Assembly (NCBI GenBank): GCA_008690995.1
Contig: VRMN01000002.1
Coordinates: forward strand, 806,001 to 870,000
Source of the DNA: Porphyridium purpureum
Taxonomy: Eukaryota; Rhodophyta; Bangiophyceae; Porphyridiales; Porphyridiaceae
DNA: 64,000 bases
Direction of reading: 5' to 3'
The notes under the pieces were generated by a model. The model saw only the letters and a list, made by a program, of their open reading frames with translations, ran no database searches and was not told the DNA's origin. The translations under genes were made by a program, and so were the position numbers. Of this stretch, positions 27,178-34,806 are shown piece after piece (positions within the stretch are counted from its first letter, which is position 1; every line of letters begins with the position of its first letter).

Positions 27178-28023
27178 ATGTCAGCGGCCTTCCGACGGAT
27201 ACCACGTGCGCTCGGCCGTTTGGATGTGGGGATTGGTCGAACAGTCTTGCTGCGCGATGCATTGCGTTACACCCCCAGAAACGTGTCATTTGGTTGGGTG
27301 CCGATGCGTATGCTGTGGATTGTGTCAAAGCGCACCGAGCGACAACATCGATTGCGGTACCGCAGAGTAGAATCGGTCGCATATTTTGCGTCGCGGAAAG
27401 AAGGCGGGGAGAACCGAAATTCGCGAGGCTCAGAGGAGAACGCGAAATGGATCCCTTTCCGGGACGACGAATCGCCAGGTCAATCTTACGAGGACCAGCC
27501 ACATGAATGGGACATGCCGGCAAAAGAAACCGATGACTTTGACGAGCTGGAGGACGAACTTGCAACAGGCGCACTAGACGAGTCGCCCAGGATGCTCGTT
27601 TCTGGGCGGCAGAGGACTCGTCGAGACGACGAACAGAGTGAACAGGGGCGTCAGGGTGACCTGCACGAATGGGATGACGCGGAAGACCAGAACTGGTACC
27701 CCGAAGATGTGTACGCAAGCGACGATGAGTCTAAGAAGCAGTTCCCGCCACTTCGAGAGCAACCATTGCCAGACCATGTCTACCCTGGCGATCCGGAAAA
27801 GTTGAAGGCGTTCTTGACTGAAAATGGATGCATTGTCAAGGATAGGATTGGACCGGGTGGGGAGTATGTAGGCGTTTTAAATTGCCCATTCTGCCACCAG
27901 AAGGGCAAGCCTTGGAATAAGGAGTACAACCTGAGGATCCGCCGCTCGTCTGGAATCTACCGGTGCTCTCGCTGCCACGCGTATGGAGACTGGGATTCGC
28001 TGCGTTTCTATATAAGTTTATAG
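27178..28023 (+). CDS. TWINKLE/gp4-type primase zinc-ribbon protein 2 (stand-alone)
   Basis: This 281-residue protein has a presequence-like N-terminus rich in Arg and free of acidic residues (MSAAFRRIPRALGRLDVGIG and onward to about residue 45). A strongly acidic, Trp-containing middle follows (PHEWDMPAKETDDFDELEDE, LHEWDDAEDQNWYPEDVY). The C-terminal zinc ribbon has FLTENGCIV, NCPFCH (Cys236, Cys239) and RCSRCHAYGDWDSL (Cys263, Cys266). The ribbon aligns with protein 1 over its whole length, and both proteins stop just after it. The acidic Trp repeats resemble tails that contact SSB or helicase partners, but that is inference. The TOPRIM gene starts 77 bp after the stop. Confidence 0.8.
   Translation: MSAAFRRIPRALGRLDVGIGRTVLLRDALRYTPRNVSFGWVPMRMLWIVSKRTERQHRLRYRRVESVAYFASRKEGGENRNSRGSEENAKWIPFRDDESPGQSYEDQPHEWDMPAKETDDFDELEDELATGALDESPRMLVSGRQRTRRDDEQSEQGRQGDLHEWDDAEDQNWYPEDVYASDDESKKQFPPLREQPLPDHVYPGDPEKLKAFLTENGCIVKDRIGPGGEYVGVLNCPFCHQKGKPWNKEYNLRIRRSSGIYRCSRCHAYGDWDSLRFYISL
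28009..28016 (+). promoter_or_regulatory. TATA box for the TOPRIM gene, inside the upstream coding end
   Basis: TATATAAG lies at the last codons of zinc-ribbon gene 2 and 91 bp before the TOPRIM ATG. The same octamer occurs on the minus strand near 29706 upstream of a divergent gene. It suggests separate transcription units with overlapping ends. Confidence 0.45.
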
Positions 28024-28099
28024 AGACAACGCTCACAAAGCTTAGCACAGGAAAGATAAACATATTGACGAGCGGCCGAGGCCACTCGCGAGCGCCGCG

Positions 28100-28870
28100 A
28101 TGTACGCGCGGTCCGCGCGGTCCGCGCGGATGCCAACCGTATTTGGCTATTGCACCATTCCGACGCGCTTTCTCGAAAGTCGTGCACGTGGTGCCGCGTT
28201 GCGCCGCGCCATGGGTGACTACGGAGAGTGTGCGGCGGCCTGGGCCTACTTGGAGCAGCAGCGCCGGCTCCGGCCAAGTACGGCGGAACACTTTGGGGTC
28301 AAGGTGGAGCCCGGCGCGTTTGTGTTTCCGATCTTCTCCGCCGGTGGCGAGGTAGTCATGGAAAAGAGGCGCCAGCTCAGGTATAAAAGCTTTTCGTATC
28401 GTCGTTTGACCGAGGAGCGCGTTGAGCTTCGAGACACGCTCCCTTTCGGCCTCCACTGTGTGCCCAAAGACGCATCTGAAGTGGCAGTCACCGAGGGGGA
28501 ATTCGATGCAATGTCCGTCTTTCAGGAGACAGGCATACCTGCCGTGTCTCTGAGCTCTGCGTCGCAAACGCTGTCGCAGACATTTGAACAGTGCTTCCGG
28601 CGCTTCAACATTGTGTACCTGTGGTTAGACCACGATGCTGCGGGCATGAAAGCCAAGCAAAAGCTGTTGGAGCTGCTTGGCTATTTTCGATGTAAGGTCG
28701 TGCAGCACGATCTCTTTGGCTGCAAAGACGCAAACGACGCGCTTCAGAAGGGCATGGACTTGAAAGTGATTCTGGGAAGCGCACAATGGCCGACGCATCC
28801 GACGCAGATTACTTATGCAGATCTGCACAAAGATGTGGAAAGTACGTTCCCCAAGTTAAAGCCGAAGTAG
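28100..28870 (+). CDS. TWINKLE/gp4-type primase core (TOPRIM) protein, stand-alone
   Basis: This 256-residue protein has an Arg/Ala-rich, acid-poor N-terminus (MYARSARSARMPTVFGY), which is presequence-like. It then carries the primase polymerase core as found in TWINKLE: YLEQQRRLRPSTAEHFGVKV and FVFPIFSAGGEVV. The TOPRIM motifs are TEGEFDAMS (Glu132, Glu134), LDHDAAGMKA (Asp177, Asp179) and KDANDAL (Lys209, Asp210). All catalytic acidic residues are present, so primer synthesis is chemically possible, although metazoan TWINKLE lost it. There is no zinc ribbon and no helicase in this frame. An in-frame stop lies upstream of 28100. The gene sits between zinc-ribbon gene 2 and the helicase gene, all on the plus strand. 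Confidence 0.87.
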   Translation: MYARSARSARMPTVFGYCTIPTRFLESRARGAALRRAMGDYGECAAAWAYLEQQRRLRPSTAEHFGVKVEPGAFVFPIFSAGGEVVMEKRRQLRYKSFSYRRLTEERVELRDTLPFGLHCVPKDASEVAVTEGEFDAMSVFQETGIPAVSLSSASQTLSQTFEQCFRRFNIVYLWLDHDAAGMKAKQKLLELLGYFRCKVVQHDLFGCKDANDALQKGMDLKVILGSAQWPTHPTQITYADLHKDVESTFPKLKPK

Positions 28871-28889
28871 AGTAACGGAGCCTGCGAAA

Positions 28890-29090
28890 ATGGCAGATTT
28901 ATTTAAGCAAACGGAGAACGAACTGCGAAAGGAACAGACGCGAGCGCTCAAACCACCAGGGCGCGGTCGCCATCTGCGGGAGAGGAAAGCGAAAAGGGAA
29001 CATGCTCTTGTCAAATGTGGCCTGGTTCGTTCCAACGGCGGTACCGAAAATAGGCTCAAAGGCCCGGAGCACTCGCATTGGCCTTCATAA
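28890..29090 (+). CDS. Possible small basic protein (66 aa)
   Basis: An ATG 20 bp after the TOPRIM stop opens 66 codons: MADLFKQTENELRKEQTRAL, then a Lys/Arg-rich stretch and a Ser/Pro end. The first 40 residues look protein-like and helical, but the 3' part overlaps the minus-strand secreted-protein gene. No family is recognised. It may be a chance frame in the 3' region of the TOPRIM mRNA. Confidence 0.25.
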   Translation: MADLFKQTENELRKEQTRALKPPGRGRHLRERKAKREHALVKCGLVRSNGGTENRLKGPEHSHWPS

Positions 29091-29526
29091 TGGCACGCGA
29101 CCGAGCCAGCAAGAGACCATCAAGGAAGCTGTGGAGCATTTCCGACTCGATGCACGCATGCTGCTCAGATACGCGCGATGTCGCGAGAACCGCAGTCAGG
29201 ATAAATGTGTTGCACTCGAACTCTGCGGGGCTGAAAGACCTGCACATTCGCGCGAGCATATCTGCGTAAATCAGTTTGTGTAGCACGAGGGAGCACTCGG
29301 ACGCCTTCAGCTCACGCGTATTGAGCATCAAGTCTTCGTTCACAATGCCATACTCGGCACTGTCTAAGCCAGGATTCGGGAACGCGTGCAAGTAGCTGTC
29401 ATCCCCGCCATTCACGATTCCCGACGTGTCATACTCATCGCTGGTCTGACGCTGCGCTGCGGCAATGCGTGCCACTAGCACCAAGCCGAACAGCAGCACG
29501 ACAGTCATACCTCGTGCAGCCGCCAT
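29056..29526 (-). CDS. Small secreted protein of unknown function
   Basis: This 156-residue precursor has a signal peptide (MTVVLLFGLVLVARIAAAQR after a short n-region). The mature part is about 130 residues, with an acidic Gly/Asp-rich start (NGGDDSYLHAFPNPGLDSAE) and a helical C-terminal half containing four Cys (ASECSLV, ARMCRS, FECNTF, HACIES). That even number would suit two disulphide bonds. It is transcribed against the TWINKLE-part genes and separates the TOPRIM and helicase genes. I do not recognise a family, and there is no membrane helix after the signal. Confidence 0.6.
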   Translation of the reverse strand: MAAARGMTVVLLFGLVLVARIAAAQRQTSDEYDTSGIVNGGDDSYLHAFPNPGLDSAEYGIVNEDLMLNTRELKASECSLVLHKLIYADMLARMCRSFSPAEFECNTFILTAVLATSRVSEQHACIESEMLHSFLDGLLLARSRAIMKANASAPGL

Positions 29527-30330
29527 GATGATACCTCTCTGCCTGCCTTGTTATTACGCCGTGGTCGACAGCTCAGTAGGTAAACGAAAATCAAAGAGAT
29601 CAAGGCCCTTTACCCAAAACTGTCTCCAAATTTGACTTGCAACGTTGTCCCTCCACACCTTACGTCTCGCATCGTCTCCCGCAACCAAGAGCCATCCGAG
29701 TGCCGCTTATATACACGCTCATTCGAGTCGCGGGCCGTGCCCTCTCGAGCCCAAACCATGGCGCTTTCAAAGGCCACCCCGCACGGCAGAAGCGAAAGGG
29801 TACTCGCTGCCACATTTCAAAACCAAGGGGCACTCGCCCTTGCTCAACGCTCCGAGGTGGAAACCCAGACGTTGAAATCCTGGACGGCAATCGGGCACAC
29901 AGAACGTTTCCGGCGCGTGAATCTAGACAGACACATCACACGCAGGCGCACATACACGCGCGCGCGCACGCAAGCACATATAGCGACCTTGCATCGACCC
30001 GGCACAGGCCCTTCTCGCATACACCTCGCCGCCTGCACAGACGGACGGACGGGCGGACGGACACGCCACGCCAGTGGCGGGGGTACAGCTATCACTGTAC
30101 TTTGATCTCGTACAGTGGTAACTGTACTTATGTGTGGTACAGCTGTCAAACGATCCGGAAGTACAGTGCAGGGTAACGGGCGACGGTAAGCGCGGAGGCG
30201 CGGGAAAAGACGATACGCGAGTTGGTGTGTTGATTGTCGTTCACTGTGGACGCGTGTGGATTTGGCGAGGATATTTGCGTCAGTTATTCAGTGAGAACGT
30301 TGCCTGGCGTGGCGCATTGGGCTCCGGAGG
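29527..30330. other. Divergent intergenic region before the helicase gene
   Basis: About 800 bp. It carries six GTACAGT/GTACAGC-type elements within 85 bp (30083-30167) and a minus-strand TATATAAG near 29706. Overlapping plus-strand frames (29632-30176) are low complexity and I reject them as genes. Confidence 0.5.
30083..30167. promoter_or_regulatory. Array of six GTACAGT-type elements upstream of the helicase gene
   Basis: The array is GTACAGC at 30083, ACTGTAC at 30094, GTACAGT at 30110, ACTGTAC at 30121, GTACAGC at 30137 and GTACAGT at 30161. The first four form two GTACAGY-N4-ACTGTAC dyads repeated at 27 bp; the fifth falls on the same 27-bp period. The array ends 164 bp before the helicase ATG. 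It is the densest such cluster in the window. Confidence 0.6.
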
Positions 30331-31443
30331 ATGATGAACCGCGTGCGCCGTTTGGTGGCGGCGGGGTTCGCGCCGCTGGGTGGGCGATGCATGAGTACGT
30401 ATGCCGGAATATCCAAGCAGGGCTTGACCATACCACCGGAAATCGCATCGTTTCTGCCCGCGGGGAGAGTTGCCAGGCGTCCGCCTCTGCATGAAGTGCG
30501 CAGTGACTTGATAGGTGACGACGTAGCGGCGATTCCAAAACCGCGAATCCCGCCCGTGCCGGATAGCTTGAATCCTTTGGCCCTTTATCTTGAGTCTGAG
30601 TCGTACTATGCGCGGCTGCGTTTCGAGCTTGAGAATCCGGACATATTCACGGGCCGACCCAACTTCTTTTTCAAGGAACTCGACAAGCACCTGAAGGGAC
30701 TTCGGGAAAGAGAGTTTACCGTTTTCACGGGAAAGACGGGCACGGGCAAGACCACGTTTATTGCCCAATACACGTTGGGATACATGCTCGACCAGAAGGA
30801 GCCCACTCCCACCATGTGGGGCTCGTACGAAATGGGCAACCAGAAGCTTGTCAAAATGAAGATGCGGCAGTTCATGTTCGCGAAAAACCCGGCGCTGGGC
30901 ATGCAGACGTCAAAGTCAGTGGACGACCTGCTGCTTGAATCGTTGGACGACGTGTCAGCGGAATTCAGAAAGTTGCCGTTGTACTTCCTGAACACGAAAA
31001 GAGCCTTTGATCTTGGGTCATTGAGGAGCGTGGTGCAAGATCTCGGCATTAAGCACATGGTGCTCGACAACCTGCAGTTCATTGCCGGTGAAGTCGGGGT
31101 AGGAAACAAGAAATTTGACTGCATGGATGACTTGGTGCGCAATCTTAGAGATTTCGCCGATGAGTATGATCTGCACGTGACTTTGATTGCACACCCGCGC
31201 AAGGAGAATGCTAGAAAACTGACCATTCAATCTTTGTTTGGCTCGGGCAAGTTGTCGCAAGAATCAGACAATGTGATCGCTCTCCAGTTGCCCGACCGAG
31301 CGGAGTCAAGACAAACGCGTCTCGTGCAAATCTTGAAGCAGCGCGAAGGCGGAAATCTTGTAGAAACAAAGGTGGTGTACAACCCGAGAACGTGCCTCTA
31401 CGAGGAGATTTCGCCGAATCCATTTTTACCTGACACTGACTAA
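30331..31443 (+). CDS. TWINKLE-type replicative DNA helicase, stand-alone helicase domain
   Basis: This 370-residue protein has a short presequence-like start (MMNRVRRLVAAGFAPLGGR) and a linker, then the complete RecA-type DnaB/gp4 helicase domain. Walker A is FTGKTGTGKTTF (134-141), followed by MWGSYEMGN. Walker B is HMVLDNLQF (Asp246). TLIAHPRKE (His288) follows, then SLFGSGKLSQESDNVIALQ and a candidate arginine finger in ILKQREGG (Arg338). These blocks match animal and plant TWINKLE closely (FTGPTGSGKTTF, IIDNLQFM, VIHPRKE, SIFGSAKASQEADNV). No primase or zinc-ribbon sequence precedes the domain. It should unwind organellar DNA as a hexamer. The gene is preceded by the GTACAGT array. Confidence 0.92.
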   Translation: MMNRVRRLVAAGFAPLGGRCMSTYAGISKQGLTIPPEIASFLPAGRVARRPPLHEVRSDLIGDDVAAIPKPRIPPVPDSLNPLALYLESESYYARLRFELENPDIFTGRPNFFFKELDKHLKGLREREFTVFTGKTGTGKTTFIAQYTLGYMLDQKEPTPTMWGSYEMGNQKLVKMKMRQFMFAKNPALGMQTSKSVDDLLLESLDDVSAEFRKLPLYFLNTKRAFDLGSLRSVVQDLGIKHMVLDNLQFIAGEVGVGNKKFDCMDDLVRNLRDFADEYDLHVTLIAHPRKENARKLTIQSLFGSGKLSQESDNVIALQLPDRAESRQTRLVQILKQREGGNLVETKVVYNPRTCLYEEISPNPFLPDTD

Positions 31444-31566
31444 CTAGTACGTCGCGCGCGCGTTTATTTGATTTATTTCTATTTAAGCTCTTGACTAGAG
31501 AGCGTGAGGCAAGCTAGCCTCTCAAATTTATTTTTTTACCTGAACAATCAAAAGAGACAATACTAC
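31444..31566. other. Convergent 3' spacer
   Basis: AT-rich spacer between the helicase and TL29-like stops; probably holds both 3' ends. No defined terminator is visible. Confidence 0.4.
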
Positions 31567-32679
31567 CTACGTTGCCCCTGCCGATTCATATTTCACGCCC
31601 AGCATGGTGCACTTTTCGTAGAGGTCAGCAAAATCGTTCACAAAAAGCTTGCTATTTGCCGCGTACTTTTGCAGTTCGGCGAACAGTTCTGGGTCGTCCA
31701 GCATTGCCTTATCGCGAGCCGACAGCTCCGACAAGTCGCCCTTCTTTTTCAAGGCAAGAAGCTCTTTCAAATATGAATTGTCAAACTTGGTCCCGGGAAG
31801 CTTCAACGTGGCCACATTGGTTTCTACCAGCACTGCTCCACGCGTCTTCTTTGTAACTTTTCCGTACGTCAAGTCGCCTTCTTCGTACGCCGCATCTTCG
31901 TCGTCGTCTCCGCCAGCCATGCTCTTCTTCGCCTCGGCGTTCTTCTGGCCAATCGACTGCAGAACACCGTACGCGCCGTGATACACCACAGCCGAGGCTG
32001 CTGCATTAAGCCCGGATTTCGCAAATGTATATTTAATCTGAGGCGCAGACGCGCCGCTGCCTAGGCCATCCATGTCGCCGGCCTCAACCGGATCCGCTTG
32101 CTTAACATCCTCACGACCCAGCTGGATCACGATGCGGGGTCCTCCAACGATCTCAGAGACGACGGCGCCACCAAAAGCATACAGATCTGCCACCGATGCA
32201 TCCTTGACGCGCGCGCGAATCGAATCCACGGCCTCTGCGGCCTCCTTGACGTTCGCATTGTACGCGAGATCGAGCTCGTACGCGAGAGAGCCATTCGGTC
32301 CACCATTACCGGTAGTCTTTGAGTATGTCAGACTGTCGTGGATAGCTAGCGCCATAACGCTCGCCAACAACTCGGGGCCCTCCGACAGCAAGTTTCTAAA
32401 GCCTTGCTTGATTCGATTGATCTCCGAGACTTTCATTTCCTTGTCGCCATACTTTTCAGTATCCACAAAGACCGCCGCCTGCGCGGCTCGCGGAAGCAAA
32501 TTTGTGGCTCCGACGGCGGCCGCGAGTGCCATCGCGGACGCCGCGTGCAAAACCTCACGGCGGCTGGTCACCGGCGGGCTCGGGTCTGCGGCCAAGCCTC
32601 GATCTGTGCACATGCAGCACGTCGAGCGCCGATACGAAGGCAGGCATGGCGGTACGCCAGCAGGCACAAACAAGAACAT
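31567..32679 (-). CDS. TL29-like thylakoid lumen protein, degenerate class I peroxidase
   Basis: A 370-residue precursor. The N-terminus is transit-like, followed by a twin-arginine signal: VTSRREVLHAASAMALAAAV with Arg40-Arg41 and a cleavage site near RAAQA at 68. The mature part has the ascorbate-peroxidase fold: ALAIHDSLTYS, SVADLYAFGGAVVSEIVGGP, LGRED and FDNSYLKELL, ending in the family's C-terminal helices. The distal His is kept, but the distal Arg and Trp are replaced (MALAIH instead of LRLAWH). At the proximal site GAH seems to read GAY. This fits plant TL29/APX4, a lumenal protein without peroxidase activity. The codon at 32709 is GTG, so the first ATG is 32679. Confidence 0.82.
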   Translation of the reverse strand: MFLFVPAGVPPCLPSYRRSTCCMCTDRGLAADPSPPVTSRREVLHAASAMALAAAVGATNLLPRAAQAAVFVDTEKYGDKEMKVSEINRIKQGFRNLLSEGPELLASVMALAIHDSLTYSKTTGNGGPNGSLAYELDLAYNANVKEAAEAVDSIRARVKDASVADLYAFGGAVVSEIVGGPRIVIQLGREDVKQADPVEAGDMDGLGSGASAPQIKYTFAKSGLNAAASAVVYHGAYGVLQSIGQKNAEAKKSMAGGDDDEDAAYEEGDLTYGKVTKKTRGAVLVETNVATLKLPGTKFDNSYLKELLALKKKGDLSELSARDKAMLDDPELFAELQKYAANSKLFVNDFADLYEKCTMLGVKYESAGAT

Positions 32680-32843
32680 GGTCCTGCGTTGCAACGGTAA
32701 CTGTTCCACGGGATTCTAAAGCGTTCGTCTTCTCCGCTTGCTCTCGGCCTTGGCCATGCCGTGCAGTCGAAAGATTCTTCCACCTGCCTTGGGACAGCAG
32801 ATACTAATAAAAATGGTCCATTTAATAATAATTGCGAACGTTG

Positions 32844-33773
32844 CTATCGCTTGGAGATTACGCGTTTGGCGTGCTGGGGCACAAAGCCCATCTGGTTATT
32901 GTGGCTTCGTTGCGCGCGGACAGTCCGCGACCACTTGGACTTTGGGTTTGGTTTATCTGGACGCACGTCTAGCATTGTGGCCGCGCGCATCAGAAGCGTC
33001 ACATTAAGTCTCCTTGACGGGATCTCGACCGGCCGGCTGCGCCGCCATTTTAAGAGCGCAACGTCATCGGACACTGGCTCGTCGCGTTCCAGGGCGCACC
33101 ATTGGCCCCGGCTTTCTTCTACCTCTACACACAACGCCCGCATGGCTCGCCTTGGCCCAAAGTGTTCGTTGAAAACGACGTTGCATGCGCTGTCATTCAC
33201 CCATTCAACCCAGCGCGGACCGAAGGACCCGAAAAGATCGACGATTTCTGGCGTGCTTAACGCGTCCACGCCGTGTACGTGCAGTGCATTCGGGCGCACG
33301 TCTTCTTCGTTTGGATTCACATAACGCGGCGGCTCCAGAACCGCCAGCGGTGTCCTTTCCGCCTCTGGCAGAGGTGGAGCCGATGCGTCTGCCGAACCAT
33401 TCCCAGCGTCACCTGCGCCCGCGAGCACTTCGTGAGCGGACGAGTCAAGGTTGAATCGCTTTGCGCGGGCAGCACCCTTTCGCAATTCTTCCTCGCTGGT
33501 AGGATCAAAGCCCACGCCGAGGCCCGCGACGGCGGCAGTGTATCGCCTGACGCCCAGCACGGCGGTTTCTTTCGGCCTGACCAGCGGCACGCCGAACCGC
33601 GCGGCGCGCTGTTCGTGTTTTTTCCTCGCCTCCTCCATCTGCCTATTGACCAGCTCATCCACCGAGGGCTGTTGCTGGCTGTGCCTGTGCGTGTGCGCAC
33701 GCACGCCATCGAGCGCCACGGGCTGTATTTCTCCGACAGGCTGCACGCCATCTTCTGCAGCAGAGCGCTCCAT
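32844..33773 (-). CDS. NCBP3: NCBP3-like nuclear cap-binding complex protein
   Basis: This 309-residue protein has an RRM-like NCBP3 core around residues 160-235: RPNALHVHGVDALSTPEIVD, then WVEWVNDSACNVVF, the hallmark W-(L/V)-x-D-x-S-C-N signature of human NCBP3. Upstream is a short helical segment, RKKHEQRAARFGVPL, resembling the motif found in Tho1/SARNP proteins. The C-terminus is basic. NCBP3 binds the m7G cap and NCBP1 and helps mRNA export. I chose the ATG at 33773 (MERSAAEDGV) because the 57 upstream in-frame codons translate a purine-rich leader into Arg/Trp/Gly. It is divergent from the AGC kinase. Confidence 0.78.
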   Translation of the reverse strand: MERSAAEDGVQPVGEIQPVALDGVRAHTHRHSQQQPSVDELVNRQMEEARKKHEQRAARFGVPLVRPKETAVLGVRRYTAAVAGLGVGFDPTSEEELRKGAARAKRFNLDSSAHEVLAGAGDAGNGSADASAPPLPEAERTPLAVLEPPRYVNPNEEDVRPNALHVHGVDALSTPEIVDLFGSFGPRWVEWVNDSACNVVFNEHFGPRRAMRALCVEVEESRGQWCALERDEPVSDDVALLKWRRSRPVEIPSRRLNVTLLMRAATMLDVRPDKPNPKSKWSRTVRAQRSHNNQMGFVPQHAKRVISKR

Positions 33774-34806
33774 CACATCACACACACCACCGCACAGCCT
33801 TCCGTCGCTTGTCTCATACACCCACCGGGAGAAATACGACTTGCCTCGATCCCTTGTACGTCGCCACCCCTGCATCCTCTTCACCCACCTACCCCACCTC
33901 ACCCGTACTCCCTGCCCTCTTCCCCAATCAACCTTTCCAGTCATTCTTCAATCTATCTATCAAAACCCCTCCGTCCTTCTGTAGAGACGTGTCCGAAAAA
34001 TGATGGTGACTCGCACACTGTACACTACCTATCATCTTCCTACTGGAATGCATGTTCTTTTATACATAAATTTAACACGACAGAGGTACAGTGGGTGTTC
34101 TTGGTTGTGCTTTTTTTGGGTTGGGTTGTTTTGTCTGTTTTTCGAAACGGCCCGCATGATTTACCTAGTAAAAACGACGAACTGTATAGTAAAAGGCGCG
34201 GATGGTGCAGTTGGACGAAGAGAAACCGAAATGCGGATGTGGATGGGGATTGTGGAAGAGGAGGAGGGGAAGGAGGAGACTGAGAGTGGGAGAAGGGGAG
34301 AAGGATTGATGGTTGGGTGCGTGTGGTGGGTTGGTGGGGCGGAGCAACGTGAGAGGCGAGGGGGGTTGAGGAGGAGGAGATAGATTAGGGGGGGGAGGAC
34401 GGGGAGTGTATGCGCTGGACGGCATTGAGGACGGTGGGAGGTGGAAACGTTCACGTGGGGTTGTGGATCGCCGGGTGGGGTGACGTGGGTGTCGGCGGGG
34501 GACACAGGAAGAGCGAAGAGGAGCGGGTAGAGCGGGAGGGCAGCGTGGGGAGCGGCGGGAAAGGGGGCGCGGCGCGTAGAAGCGTCGAGGTGTGGATCGG
34601 AAAGTTGAGGGATATGAGTGCGGGTGTGTAGATGGATCGCGCACGGAGTGAGGAGGAAGCCTGAGGAGAGGACACAGCGCCGGCGAGGCGGGAGCGGGAA
34701 CTGACTGACTGACAGATTGGTGCAGTGGTAGATTGATTGGGTAGTTGCTTGACGGCTCTCTGCCCTAGTGGCTGGGGACTGACAGCGCGTACATAAGGAG
34801 GCGGCC
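33774..34806. other. Divergent leader/promoter region with strong G-rich tract
   Basis: It holds ACTGTAC at 34017 and GTACAGT at 34086. From about 34200 to 34700 the plus strand is extremely purine- and G-rich, with runs of 4-8 G. Proline-rich minus-strand frames here are a by-product of that composition. The half facing NCBP3 (33774-34000) is pyrimidine-rich on the plus strand, so each leader is purine-rich on its own coding strand. Confidence 0.5.
34017..34092. promoter_or_regulatory. Two GTACAGT-type elements between NCBP3 and the AGC kinase
   Basis: ACTGTAC at 34017-34023 and GTACAGT at 34086-34092, about 250 bp upstream of the NCBP3 start. Either divergent gene could use them. Confidence 0.4.

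Noticed and set aside
29632-30176. Overlapping plus-strand frames of 157 and 179 codons
   Set aside because: Low-complexity Arg/His/Thr translations that run through the GTACAGT array; no conserved features.
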